Part shown: positions 23,660 through 32,303 of the stretch, piece after piece | Layout of the letters: every line of letters starts with the position of its first letter | Numbering within the stretch: the first letter of the stretch is position 1 | NCBI RefSeq assembly: GCF_003838195.1 | Contig: NZ_RCBY01000066.1 | Span: 1-34,054, forward strand | DNA length: 34,054 bases | Source: Okeania hirsuta | GTDB lineage: Bacteria > Cyanobacteriota > Cyanobacteriia > Cyanobacteriales > Microcoleaceae | Direction: 5' to 3' | Position numbers and translations under genes: made by a program | Notes under the pieces: generated by a model | What the model was told of the DNA's origin: nothing | Seen by the model: only the letters and a program-made list of their open reading frames with translations | The model's database searches: none

Positions 23660-25840
23660 CTAAAGTTGAGTTACATCTAACAATTGATTTTCTTCTGATA
23701 CTATACTTTGCTGAAATACTGGTAAATCAAACCAAAAAGTTGTACCTACACCAAGTTCACTAACTAACTGAACCTTACTATAATGCTTATCCATAATATT
23801 CCTGACAATAGACAAACCCAAACCAGTTCCTTCCAAAGTATGAACTCGATTTTCTACTCGGAAAAACCTCTCAAAAATAGCCTCTTGGTCTTCAGGTTCA
23901 ATACCACTTCCCGTATCTGAAATTTCAACTCTAACAAACTTTTGACAACTTGATTCTGAGGGTAAATGTAAATCTATTGGTCGAGGAGGAGGAGGAGAAA
24001 CTATCCATCCTCCCTCTTCAATTTGTTGAGCTTCAATATTGCAAACTTCTGAGTCAGATTCTAATATATATGCTCGAATTATTATTTTCCCCCCTGCTTC
24101 AGTAAATTTCATAGCATTGCCGACTAAATTAGCAAATACTTGTAACAATAAATCGTAATGACCCACTACAGAAGGCAAGTTAGGTTCTATCTCATAATTT
24201 AACTCTATTCCTTTATCTTTAGCATTAAGTTGATAAGTCCTTAAAGTTTGTTCTATAGGTTGAGCAATATCAACAGCATCTAGATGATAAATATGACAAG
24301 ATTCCAAACGACTCAAATCTAAAACATCATTAACCAAACGAGTCAAACGGTCTGTTTCGTGATTAGCAGTTTCCAGAAATTCCCCTCTTTCTGTTTCACT
24401 TAAATCTTCCCCATATTCATACAAAGTTTCGATAAAAGATTTAATATTAAATAGAGGAGTTCTTAACTCGTGAGACACATTACTAATAAACTGACTTTTA
24501 GCTTCATTTAACTCTACTTCGCGAGTAATATCCTGCACAGTCATAGCAATTCCTTTCAGACTATCTCGGTACTGATAATTTAAACCTTTTTCTAATTTAT
24601 GTTCATAAAGAGTACATTCAATAACTTCAGGACGTTCAATAGAATTGCAAGTATCATCTGCATCATAAATACAACTTTGACAAAGAGACTCTTTACCTGG
24701 TGCTCTATGTAACAAAACCGTTGTTAATAACACTCTAATTGTACGTTTATTTGGCTCATCCAAAGTACAGCAATATTCACCACCTTCTATTTCTCCTCCA
24801 GCTATTTGATAAAGCGGTCTACTAATTTCCATTTGTACAGCTACAGGAAAATAATCAATAATATTTGCACCCACAACATCTTTTCCTTCCCAACTAAAAA
24901 TTCGCCTAGCAGTAGAATTAACTAACATAAGTTGTAAATTAGCATCCAACAATAAAGCACCATCAGCAATAGTCGAAACCAAAGTTTCTAACTTAGCTTT
25001 TTCTGCTCTTAATTCTTCAATATTTTGCTTCTTATAATTCTCTAACTGCTCCGCCATTTCATTAAAGCTAAAAATTAGTTCCCCTAACTCTCCTCCAAAT
25101 GGTAAATCAATCCTTTGCTTAAAATTTCCCTGGGCAATATTTCTCACACCTTCTGATAATTCCTTAACGGGTTTAGTAATAATCAAAGCATTAAATACTG
25201 CCCCTAAAATTACCATTGCCCAAATCGAAACAAACACTGCCAAAGTAACATCTCTTGTAAGATTTGAAGAAATAACAGCAGTAGGATTAGGATTAATTCC
25301 TATTGCCAAAACTCCTAAATATTTACCTTCTTGAATTAACGGCACAAAAACATCTGTTAATTCTCCATTAGGAGTTAAATGTTGTCGCACCATCGGTAGG
25401 ACAGACAAATTTCCTGCCTCTACATTGGCCATAAAATCTTCTGGTAGTTGAATGCGACGGCGTAAAGTCAGGGACGTCTTTACCTCTGATTCTGAGAAAG
25501 GCAGACCAAGGAAAATTTTTCCTTCCTCATCGGCGTAGAGCATATAACGAACACTAGAGGTGCTGCTGTAGAAAAGTCGAGAAAAACGCGCTACTTCGTT
25601 GCGATCGCCTTCTGCCACTAGAGGAGCGACATTTGCAGCCAATAATAGTCCCAGGTCTCGACCATAGCGAGTATCATTGAGACGAGCATCCTGTTGAATA
25701 GTATTTACTGCCCAGAAAGAAAAACTACTCATTAGTAGAGACACCATAAGAGTGACTACTGCCATGAGTTTGGTCTGGAGGGTAAACTCAGACCACCAGT
25801 TAGCGATAATTTCTCCGATTTTTTTTAGGAGGGCAAGCAT
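23660..25840 (-). CDS. nblS: NblS/Hik33-type membrane sensor histidine kinase
   Basis: A 726-residue sensor kinase. A membrane helix at about 25-47 is followed by an extracytoplasmic sensor region, a second helix at about 200-222, HAMP, and a PAS domain (about 285-430). Then comes the phosphoacceptor region NVSHELRTPLFNIKSFIETL with His457, and the ATP-binding domain with N, G1 (DTGSGIEPED) and G2 (GTGLGLSIV) boxes. The FNIKSFIETLYEYGEDLSE stretch is typical of NblS/DspA/Hik33. This kinase controls high-light, nutrient and cold-stress genes in cyanobacteria. An unusual Cys cluster (Cys387, 390, 398, 409) lies within the PAS region and is shared with the small protein at 22226-22579. purD lies upstream on the same strand, about 500 bp away. 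Decayed copies of the gene's 3' end follow it. Confidence 0.9.
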   Translation of the reverse strand: MLALLKKIGEIIANWWSEFTLQTKLMAVVTLMVSLLMSSFSFWAVNTIQQDARLNDTRYGRDLGLLLAANVAPLVAEGDRNEVARFSRLFYSSTSSVRYMLYADEEGKIFLGLPFSESEVKTSLTLRRRIQLPEDFMANVEAGNLSVLPMVRQHLTPNGELTDVFVPLIQEGKYLGVLAIGINPNPTAVISSNLTRDVTLAVFVSIWAMVILGAVFNALIITKPVKELSEGVRNIAQGNFKQRIDLPFGGELGELIFSFNEMAEQLENYKKQNIEELRAEKAKLETLVSTIADGALLLDANLQLMLVNSTARRIFSWEGKDVVGANIIDYFPVAVQMEISRPLYQIAGGEIEGGEYCCTLDEPNKRTIRVLLTTVLLHRAPGKESLCQSCIYDADDTCNSIERPEVIECTLYEHKLEKGLNYQYRDSLKGIAMTVQDITREVELNEAKSQFISNVSHELRTPLFNIKSFIETLYEYGEDLSETERGEFLETANHETDRLTRLVNDVLDLSRLESCHIYHLDAVDIAQPIEQTLRTYQLNAKDKGIELNYEIEPNLPSVVGHYDLLLQVFANLVGNAMKFTEAGGKIIIRAYILESDSEVCNIEAQQIEEGGWIVSPPPPRPIDLHLPSESSCQKFVRVEISDTGSGIEPEDQEAIFERFFRVENRVHTLEGTGLGLSIVRNIMDKHYSKVQLVSELGVGTTFWFDLPVFQQSIVSEENQLLDVTQL

Positions 25841-26342
25841 TTTTTTAAGTCAAAAGTTTAAATAAAGTTATAAAGTTAAAGGTCAAAATTTATTAGGCAT
25901 TTTTGACTATATTATTAATTAGGATAACTAAGAATTCTTGAAAGCTCAGATTTATTTTATTTATATTCTGAATTGGCCGGGTGCATCTCATAATATTTGC
26001 AAAAATACTTTTTTCCTATATACTTGATATTCCCTGTTTCCAGATGAGCTGTTGCCTAAAAGCGATAAATTTTTGGCTTTATTCAAAATTGAGATGTACC
26101 TGATTTACCGAATCATTAATTATTTATTATTAAATAATTATGGTTTAAAGCTTCCCCTTTTAAGGGTAAAAAAGCGGTCGTTAGCGCAGTTTCCCGTAGG
26201 GTGGGATGGCGTTAGCGAAGGGGTTCTGTCAAGAGCGGTTCTCCTCGCCATCTCCAATCAAGCAAGAGAAGAAATAATATTTCCTGATATTCAATTCCGT
26301 AACGGTTTGAACCAGAGGTAATTATCAATTATCCATTATCCA
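25841..26342. other. Non-coding stretch between purD and nblS
   Basis: No credible gene. It includes a GC-richer island at about 26170-26260 with GTTAGCGCAGTTTCCCGTAG and GGCGTTAGCGAAGGGG, resembling cyanobacterial dispersed repeats, and a CCCTTTTAAGGG palindrome at 26156-26167. The open frame covering it has repeat-like composition. Confidence 0.55.
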
Positions 26343-27620
26343 TTAATGAACAGATCCAAAAATCCGATCGCCAATATCCCGCCGATAATACATTTGGTCA
26401 AACTCTATAGAATCTACAGCATTGTAAACTTTTGTCCTAGCTTCAGAAAAATCAGACCCTATTGCTGTTACTCCTAATACACGGCCACCATCAGTTACTA
26501 ACTGTTGTTCCTGTAATTTAGTTCCGGCATGAAATACAGTTACTCCAGTAGCTTCAGCTTTTTCTATTCCAGAAATTACTTTACCTTTCTCATAAGCTTC
26601 TGGATAACCCCCGGAGGCTAAAACTACACACACTGCTACTCCTGGTTTCCAATTTATCGGAGGCAACTCAGCTAAACGCTGTTCACAACAGGCCAAAAAT
26701 AACTCTTCCAATGGAGTTTCTAGCAGAGAAAGAATAGATTGAGTTTCTGGATCGCCGAACCGACAATTAAATTCTAAGACTTTTGGCTCTCCTGTAGGAC
26801 TAATCATTAATCCAGCATAAACAATGCCTCGGTAGTCTATACCACGTTTTTGTAAATTAGTCAAAGTTGGTTCTAGAACTTCTTGTTGAATTCTGGTCAT
26901 TAGTTCTGGTGTAATGATGGGAGTGGGAGCATAAGCGCCCATACCTCCAGTGTTGAGTCCGGTATCTCCTTCACCCACTTGTTTATGGTCTTGAGCTGGC
27001 AATAGGGGACGAATAGTTAATCCATCAGTGAGGGCTAAAACCGATACTTCTTGACCTGTGAGAAACTCTTCGATTATCACAGACTGGGTATCTGGCTCGA
27101 ATTCTCCTTGAAAGATGGCATCTATGGCATGATGAGCCATTTCAATTGTAGTGGCGACGGTAACTCCTTTTCCTGCAGCTAGACCATCTGCTTTAACCAC
27201 TATGGGAACTTCTTTGATGTAAGCTTTGGCAGTTTCGGCACTGGTAAAGGTGGCTGATTTGGCCGTGGGAATATTTGCTTCGGCCATGAAATCTTTAGCC
27301 CATGATTTACTAGCTTCGAGAATGGCTCCTGCTTTGATGGGGCCAAATATTTTGAGGTTTGGTTGTTGTAGATAGTCAGTAATGCCCAGGGCTAAGGGTA
27401 CTTCTGGGCCAACTACTACTAGGGAAATATTTTGGTCAGCAATAAGTTGTTTGAGGGCTGAGAAGTCTTCAACTGGAATGGGTATATTTTGGCATTTTTG
27501 CAAGGTGGCAGTACCGCCGTTACCAGGGGTACAAAATATTTGTTGAACTTGGGAAGAGTGGGATAATTTCCAGGCGATCGCGTGTTCTCTACCACCGTTA
27601 CCTACTATTAATATTTTCAC
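26343..27620 (-). CDS. purD: Phosphoribosylamine-glycine ligase
   Basis: Second step of purine biosynthesis: joins glycine to phosphoribosylamine with ATP to give GAR. The 425 residues fit the family. It begins with the nucleotide-binding GNGGREHAIAWKL segment, contains the ATP-grasp loop VVKADGLAAGKGVTVA, the GDTGLNTGGMGAYAPTP signature and the metal-binding FNCRFGDPETQ segment, and ends with the small C-terminal domain. The nearby nblS-type kinase downstream on the same strand is a recurring cyanobacterial neighbourhood, although the 500-bp gap argues against tight co-transcription here. Confidence 0.97.
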   Translation of the reverse strand: MKILIVGNGGREHAIAWKLSHSSQVQQIFCTPGNGGTATLQKCQNIPIPVEDFSALKQLIADQNISLVVVGPEVPLALGITDYLQQPNLKIFGPIKAGAILEASKSWAKDFMAEANIPTAKSATFTSAETAKAYIKEVPIVVKADGLAAGKGVTVATTIEMAHHAIDAIFQGEFEPDTQSVIIEEFLTGQEVSVLALTDGLTIRPLLPAQDHKQVGEGDTGLNTGGMGAYAPTPIITPELMTRIQQEVLEPTLTNLQKRGIDYRGIVYAGLMISPTGEPKVLEFNCRFGDPETQSILSLLETPLEELFLACCEQRLAELPPINWKPGVAVCVVLASGGYPEAYEKGKVISGIEKAEATGVTVFHAGTKLQEQQLVTDGGRVLGVTAIGSDFSEARTKVYNAVDSIEFDQMYYRRDIGDRIFGSVH

Positions 27621-27632
27621 GTTTTTTAAGTT

Positions 27633-27672
27633 AAGAAGGAAGAAGTAAGAAGGAAGAAGTAAAAAGTAAGAA
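27633..27672. repeat. Heptamer-rich tract (GAAGGAA / GAAGTAA)
   Basis: Purine-rich interrupted 7-bp repeats directly upstream of purD. The remaining non-coding sequence to 27890 shows nothing recognisable. Confidence 0.6.
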
Positions 27673-27904
27673 TACTTTAGTTATCTAAGAGAGAATACTT
27701 TATGCTAAATCCGATTTAGAAAAGTTGATTATAGATATCTATGTTATGCCTTACCCTATAATCACTCTATAATAACCAGATTTGTTATTAGTTATCAAGA
27801 AGAGAAAGTTAAATTTTAAATAAAGTATCAAAGTCTGACTAAAAATAAGGATAGGTAGTTAAGTTGATATAGTAAAGATTGCTTGTTGAGATGAGTTGGT
27901 TAAT

Positions 27905-28186
27905 ATGAATGATAATTTTCAAGTACTTAAAAATGACGATGATGTTTTGTTATTTTGCAAAGATAAATTTACAGTTTGCAGATTTAAAGAATTGTGTTTA
28001 GAGCCAATAAAAGTCACAATTTATTCACCGCAGGAGAATCGCCAGAATCGACTGTTGGTAATTTTTGTCAGATTAAGTGGAGGGTTTATTGTCGATAAGA
28101 AAGTACATATAGGATTAAATAGTAACAAATGGGAATCAGTGGCTGAAGAAATAGAATGTCAACTCTTAAAAGTTGGTGATATTTAG
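27905..28186 (+). CDS. Hypothetical small protein
   Basis: About 93 residues from ATG 27905; an alternative TTG start at 27896 adds three residues. I do not recognise the family. It is acidic at the start (NDDDVLLFCKDKFTVCRFKE), with beta-strand-like central segments (IKVTIYSPQ, RLLVIFVRLSGGFIV) and two Cys residues 8 apart. No signal peptide or membrane helix. It precedes the kinase-FGE gene on the same strand by 126 bp containing a TAATTAT heptamer tract, so a shared function is possible but unsupported. Confidence 0.5.
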   Translation: MNDNFQVLKNDDDVLLFCKDKFTVCRFKELCLEPIKVTIYSPQENRQNRLLVIFVRLSGGFIVDKKVHIGLNSNKWESVAEEIECQLLKVGDI

Positions 28187-28208
28187 CAAATCGTCTTCTT
28201 TATAAGAA

Positions 28209-28243
28209 GAGGTAATTATTAATTATTAATTATTAATTGTTGA
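28209..28243. repeat. Heptanucleotide repeat (TAATTAT)n
   Basis: About four units of a 7-bp repeat between the small hypothetical gene and the kinase-FGE gene. Confidence 0.7.
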
Positions 28244-28312
28244 ATACCTATCGGGAATTCTATTGAAGCAGGAAGAAGTAGAAACTAAGAAGATAAAATC
28301 AGGAGAGCAACC

Positions 28313-30052
28313 ATGACCCAATGCCTAAACCCAGATTGTTTAAAAACCAACCCACCAGAAACAAAATTTTGTCAAAGCTGCGGTGAAAAATTAATTTTAG
28401 TCGAACGTTATCGCGCTCTAAAAATTATTGGGCAAGGTGGTTTTGGCAGAACTTTTCAAGCTGTAGATGAGTACAGACCATCAAAACCTTTTTGTGTAAT
28501 TAAACAATTTTTTCCTCAAGCTCAAGGAACCAAAAACCTAGAAAAAGCTTCCTCATTATTTGCCCAAGAAGCTGAACGTTTAGATAGTTTAGGATTACAT
28601 CCACAAATTCCCGAACTTTTGGCATATTTTACTCAGGATAACAGACAGTATTTAGTGCAAGAATTTATCGACGGGCAAAATTTACAACAGGAGTTAGACT
28701 TGTCAGGAACTTTTGATGAAAGGCAAATTTGGGAGTTATTAAAAAGTTTATTGCCCGTATTGGAATTTATTCATTCTCGACAGGTAATTCATCGGGATAT
28801 TAAACCAGAGAATATTATTAGGAGAAGGAAAGATAAGCAATTATTATTAGTAGATTTTGGGGCAGCTAAATATGCAACAAAGACTGCTTTAGCTGTGACA
28901 GGAACTGTAATTGGTTCGGCAGGATATGCTGCCCCAGAACAAGCATTAGGCAAAGCAACTTTTGCTAGTGATATTTATAGTTTGGGTGTGACTTGTATTC
29001 ATTTATTAACTCAGGTGGAACCTTTTGATTTATTTGATGTGAGTGAAGGTGAATGGGTGTGGCGAGAATATTTAAAGTTTACCGTAAGTGATGAAGTTGC
29101 TAAACTGTTAGATAAAATGATTATGGGAGCGACTAAGAAAAGGTTTCAAAATGTAGGAGAGATATTATCGGTTGTTAACCCTAAATCTCAACAAAAAATT
29201 AACTCTACTTATAAACCCAAAATATTTCCAATATTTACAAAAGAAGAAATGTTTACTTTTGAGGTTGTGACGGTCAACAAATCTGGCAAAACTATCAAGC
29301 GCACCCAGAGAAATGTGAGGCAAAAAATAGAAGATTTAGGTAATGGTATTAAATTAGAAATAGTTTATATTCCTGGTGGTAGTTTTCTCATGGGTTCACC
29401 GAAAAACGAAGCTGGAAGAACTGATAAAGAAAATCCCCAGCGTCAAGTAACTCTTCAACCTTTTTGTATGAGTAAATACTCCATTACTCAAGACCAATAT
29501 TTAGTCATTATGGGGGAAAATCCTTCCTACTTTAAAGGAGGAAACCGTCCAGTAGAGAGAGTGACATGGCATAACGCTACAGAATTTTGTCAAAGGCTAT
29601 CTCAGAAGACTAGGAAAACCTACAGACTACCCAGTGAGAGTCAGTGGGAATATGCTTGTCGCGCTGGTACGACTACTCCTTTTTATTTTGGCCCTACTAT
29701 TACGACTGATTTAGCTAATTACAATGGCAACTATACTTATGGCAATGCGCCTAAAGGTCTATATCGAGAACATACTACTGATGTGGGAAGTTTTCCTCCC
29801 AATGCTTTTGGTTTATATGATATGCATGGGAATGTAGACGAGTGGTGTCAGGATATTTGGCATAATAGCTATGAAGGTCTACCCACTGATGGCAGTGCTT
29901 GGGAAAGTAGCGAAAGTATTGAGTTACGAGTACTCTGTGGAGGTAGTTGGAATGATTATCCCTGGTGGTGTCGGAGCGCTGATCGTGACTGGGATGATAC
30001 AAACATTTGCATTAACAATGTGGGTTTCCGGGTGATTTGTTTGTCATTTTAG
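28313..30052 (+). CDS. Zinc-ribbon / Ser-Thr kinase / FGE-sulfatase-fold fusion protein
   Basis: A 579-residue, three-part protein. N-terminal zinc ribbon: CLNPDC...CQSCG (about 4-25). Hanks-type kinase, about 31-285: Gly loop IGQGGFGRTF, Lys64, HRDIKPEN (His160, Asp162) and DFG (Asp181), so it is probably active. From about 346 an FGE-sulfatase/SUMF1-like domain: VYIPGGSFLMGSP, PVERVTWHNATEFC, YRLPSESQWEYACRAG, GNVDEWCQD and GGSW...GFRVI. In bacteria this C-type-lectin fold often serves as a binding module and not as a sulfatase activator. The C-terminal 35 residues have Asp, Trp, Tyr and Ile/Cys where relatives usually have Asn-rich runs, the place and pattern of variation in retroelement-diversified proteins. 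It likely links ligand recognition to phosphorylation. ATG start is supported by an upstream GGAG. Confidence 0.88.
   Translation: MTQCLNPDCLKTNPPETKFCQSCGEKLILVERYRALKIIGQGGFGRTFQAVDEYRPSKPFCVIKQFFPQAQGTKNLEKASSLFAQEAERLDSLGLHPQIPELLAYFTQDNRQYLVQEFIDGQNLQQELDLSGTFDERQIWELLKSLLPVLEFIHSRQVIHRDIKPENIIRRRKDKQLLLVDFGAAKYATKTALAVTGTVIGSAGYAAPEQALGKATFASDIYSLGVTCIHLLTQVEPFDLFDVSEGEWVWREYLKFTVSDEVAKLLDKMIMGATKKRFQNVGEILSVVNPKSQQKINSTYKPKIFPIFTKEEMFTFEVVTVNKSGKTIKRTQRNVRQKIEDLGNGIKLEIVYIPGGSFLMGSPKNEAGRTDKENPQRQVTLQPFCMSKYSITQDQYLVIMGENPSYFKGGNRPVERVTWHNATEFCQRLSQKTRKTYRLPSESQWEYACRAGTTTPFYFGPTITTDLANYNGNYTYGNAPKGLYREHTTDVGSFPPNAFGLYDMHGNVDEWCQDIWHNSYEGLPTDGSAWESSESIELRVLCGGSWNDYPWWCRSADRDWDDTNICINNVGFRVICLSF
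29935..30052 (+). other. Candidate hypervariable 3' region of the kinase-FGE gene
   Basis: Encodes GGSWNDYPWWCRSADRDW followed by DDTNICINNVGFRVI. In FGE-type targets of diversity-generating retroelements, Asn codons of the template are altered at adenines in this same place. Many residues here (D, Y, D, D, C) are one-step adenine changes from Asn codons. No template copy or reverse transcriptase was seen in the window. Confidence 0.4.
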
Positions 30053-30247
30053 TCTCTCATTTTTTCCACTTAGTATTCTGGTCTGCTCTTTTCCTTTTGT
30101 TCTTTGAATCATTTAGATTCTATGTTCCCATATCTGGTGTTCCCTGTTCCTTGTTCCCTTTGACAAAAATTGGATATATTATTTGCAAAACAGTTAAAGC
30201 TTATCAAAAAGCTTAAAACCTAGACAAAGCAGAATTTTTCCTCTCCT

Positions 30248-30270
30248 ACGGAATGCTGCGCAAACAGCAT
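30248..30270. repeat. GC-rich dispersed hairpin, copy 2
   Basis: CGGAATGCTGCGCAAACAGC, matching the cores at 3593 and 32660 with one or two changes. Confidence 0.55.
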
Positions 30271-30319
30271 AATTGTCCTCTTCTTCTATGCATAGGATAA
30301 GTGTACGCTTAGGTTATAA

Positions 30320-30475
30320 AGAGAGGAAAAATTCATTCTGTGAAGCTCCAAAAAACCGCGTTGCAAAGATTTTTCCCCTTGCACTTTCCAAAAATTCGCG
30401 CTCCGATTTAAAAATTGCGGGTTGTTCGTATACACGCATGATTTTTTATTCAACCAAGTAGTGGGACAGCGTTTC
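30320..30475 (+). repeat. Dispersed repeat family D, copy 3
   Basis: ATTCATTCTGTGAAGCTCC, an A-run, GTTGCAAAGATTT, then GGTTGTTCG, ACACGCATGA and TTATTCAACC, in the same order as 16630-16800. The open frames on both strands here are probably accidental. Confidence 0.65.
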
Positions 30476-31085
30476 ACAATAGTATTGCTCAAATTAAAGT
30501 ATTGGTATAAATAAAAACTTCCTGATCACAAAACGGCAAATCTATCAACCCATCGAAAAATGAAGAGAGGAAAATTAGTCATTCATCTCAAAGTAAATTA
30601 AGAGCGATCGCTCCCCAAACAACGACATAATAGGCATTTGCAGCTTCAAAATCTTGTTAAGTAATAAAATACCAATGGATTATATCACTATTTATAATAT
30701 TACAAAATTGAGCAAAAGAGCTAAAAAGATTGAAATTTCGTGAATTGATAGAAAAAATTTTTCTCCTTTTTTGTCAGAGATTAATGACAAAGTTTAAAAT
30801 TTTCAAACTAAAAACTCAAACTTATAACTAAAACTTAAAACCTACATAATTTGAGATTTTAAGTTATGGGAGCTATAGATAAAGCATTATAGTCAAGCTT
30901 ATACAGCACTACGCAAATAGGTTAGGACATATATAAATGCTCAAAGTTAGTCAGGGATTACTTCTGACTTTTGACTTCTGACTTCTGACTTGCGCGTAGC
31001 GCTATATTTGCCCACCAAACAAATTGAGAATAAATAATCGGAATTAATTTGTTGAATTTCTGAGGTTAACCTAACCCCTATTTAA

Positions 31086-32303
31086 TTAATTTAACTCATC
31101 AGCGATCGCGCGAAATAAAGCAACAGTTTCCACATCATCAATACTCCTCAAAATATTATTACTAGAACCAGTTTTTACCCCAACAAAATTATTTTCTGGA
31201 TTAATATAAATATATTGTCCCCAAGCACCAGTCGCACAATAATCACCATTTGAACCTTCAGGAATCCACCAATGATATTGATAACCCCACTTAAAATAAA
31301 GCTCATCTGTCGCCCCTGGTTGTAAGTGAGGAGTATCAGGAATTGTTGACTCCTTTACCCAACTTTTAGGAATAATTTGTTGTCCGTTAAAATACCCATT
31401 ATGCAAATAAACTAAAGCAAATTTTGCATAATCTCTCAAAGTACAATTCATCCCACAAAAAGTTACTTCAGTTCCATAATTATCAGTTAACCAATAAGCA
31501 TCTGATTCTGCTCCCATTGGTTGCCATAATTTCTTTTCTAAATAACTGACAATATCTTGCCCAGTAACTCGCCTCAACAATAAACCTAATATCTGAGTAT
31601 TCAAACTGATATATTCAAAGTAATTACCTGATGGTTCTTTAGCAGGATAATTTAAAATCACCTTCTCCATCGGTCGCATATACAAAAATAATTTATACAA
31701 AAGTTTATTAATATCAGAATTATCATCTTCGTAGGCTTCACTAAAATTTATTCCAGAAGACATTTGTAGAATATGCTTAATTGGTACATTGTTATATCCA
31801 GATGCTTTTAACTCTGGCATATATTTAGTAATTGAGTCATCAATACTGTGAATATAACCATCATTAATCGCAATACCTATTAAGGCAGAAATAAAACTCT
31901 TTGCCACTGACCAAGAAGTTTTTTTATCATTTTTTGTATAACCTTGAGAATATTTTTCATAAACAATTACATCATTTTTAACTATTAAAAATCCTGTATT
32001 GCCTGTGCGTTGTAAAAAGTCTTTCATTGTCCGAGTTTCACCCTGAAATTGATAGGATGTATTCAGGTTGTACAAATTTTCTTGAAAATTATAAGGTTGA
32101 GTAGAACGATAAATAATTTTACTGGGAAAAACCCGATCCATATTGCGGAAATTATTTACCCTTTTATCATCATCAAACATAGTTATTTTCGGTTCTAGAT
32201 AAAAGCGCCAAATAATCAAGCTAGTCGCAATTAGAGGCACAATAAAAATCAGGATAAAATTGATAATATTCATAGTTATTAACTGAAATATAGCCTTTCT
32301 CAA
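31086..32303 (-). CDS. Membrane-anchored beta-lactamase-fold serine hydrolase
   Basis: A 405-residue protein of the penicillin-binding/class C beta-lactamase-like family, which includes esterases and 6-aminohexanoate-dimer hydrolase. The nucleophile motif S-x-x-K is SVAK (Ser132, Lys135 from the first ATG). A YFEYISLNTQILGLLL segment holds the second motif, and a KTG (Lys377) is near the C-terminus. One membrane helix (INFILIFIVPLIATSLIIW) anchors it, with the catalytic part outside. The substrate is unknown. The better start may be the ATG at 32273 (MNIINF), ten codons in, because a duplicated copy of the 5' end upstream begins in the same place. The gene stands alone. Confidence 0.85.
   Translation of the reverse strand: MRKAIFQLITMNIINFILIFIVPLIATSLIIWRFYLEPKITMFDDDKRVNNFRNMDRVFPSKIIYRSTQPYNFQENLYNLNTSYQFQGETRTMKDFLQRTGNTGFLIVKNDVIVYEKYSQGYTKNDKKTSWSVAKSFISALIGIAINDGYIHSIDDSITKYMPELKASGYNNVPIKHILQMSSGINFSEAYEDDNSDINKLLYKLFLYMRPMEKVILNYPAKEPSGNYFEYISLNTQILGLLLRRVTGQDIVSYLEKKLWQPMGAESDAYWLTDNYGTEVTFCGMNCTLRDYAKFALVYLHNGYFNGQQIIPKSWVKESTIPDTPHLQPGATDELYFKWGYQYHWWIPEGSNGDYCATGAWGQYIYINPENNFVGVKTGSSNNILRSIDDVETVALFRAIADELN

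Larger units (their letters stand above)
30053..31085. other. 1-kb non-coding stretch with repeats
   Basis: No credible gene. Holds a GC-rich hairpin copy (30248-30270), a dispersed repeat copy (30320-30475), a GCGATCGC site at 30604 and a CTTCTGA/CTTTTGA heptamer tract at about 30960-30992. Confidence 0.6.

Noticed and set aside
26052-26321. 89-codon open frame between nblS and purD
   Set aside because: Overlaps a GC-rich repeat island and AT-rich sequence with no conserved features.
28313-31085. Retroelement reverse transcriptase or template repeat next to the kinase-FGE gene
   Set aside because: No open frame with reverse transcriptase motifs and no second copy of the 3' region was found in the window.
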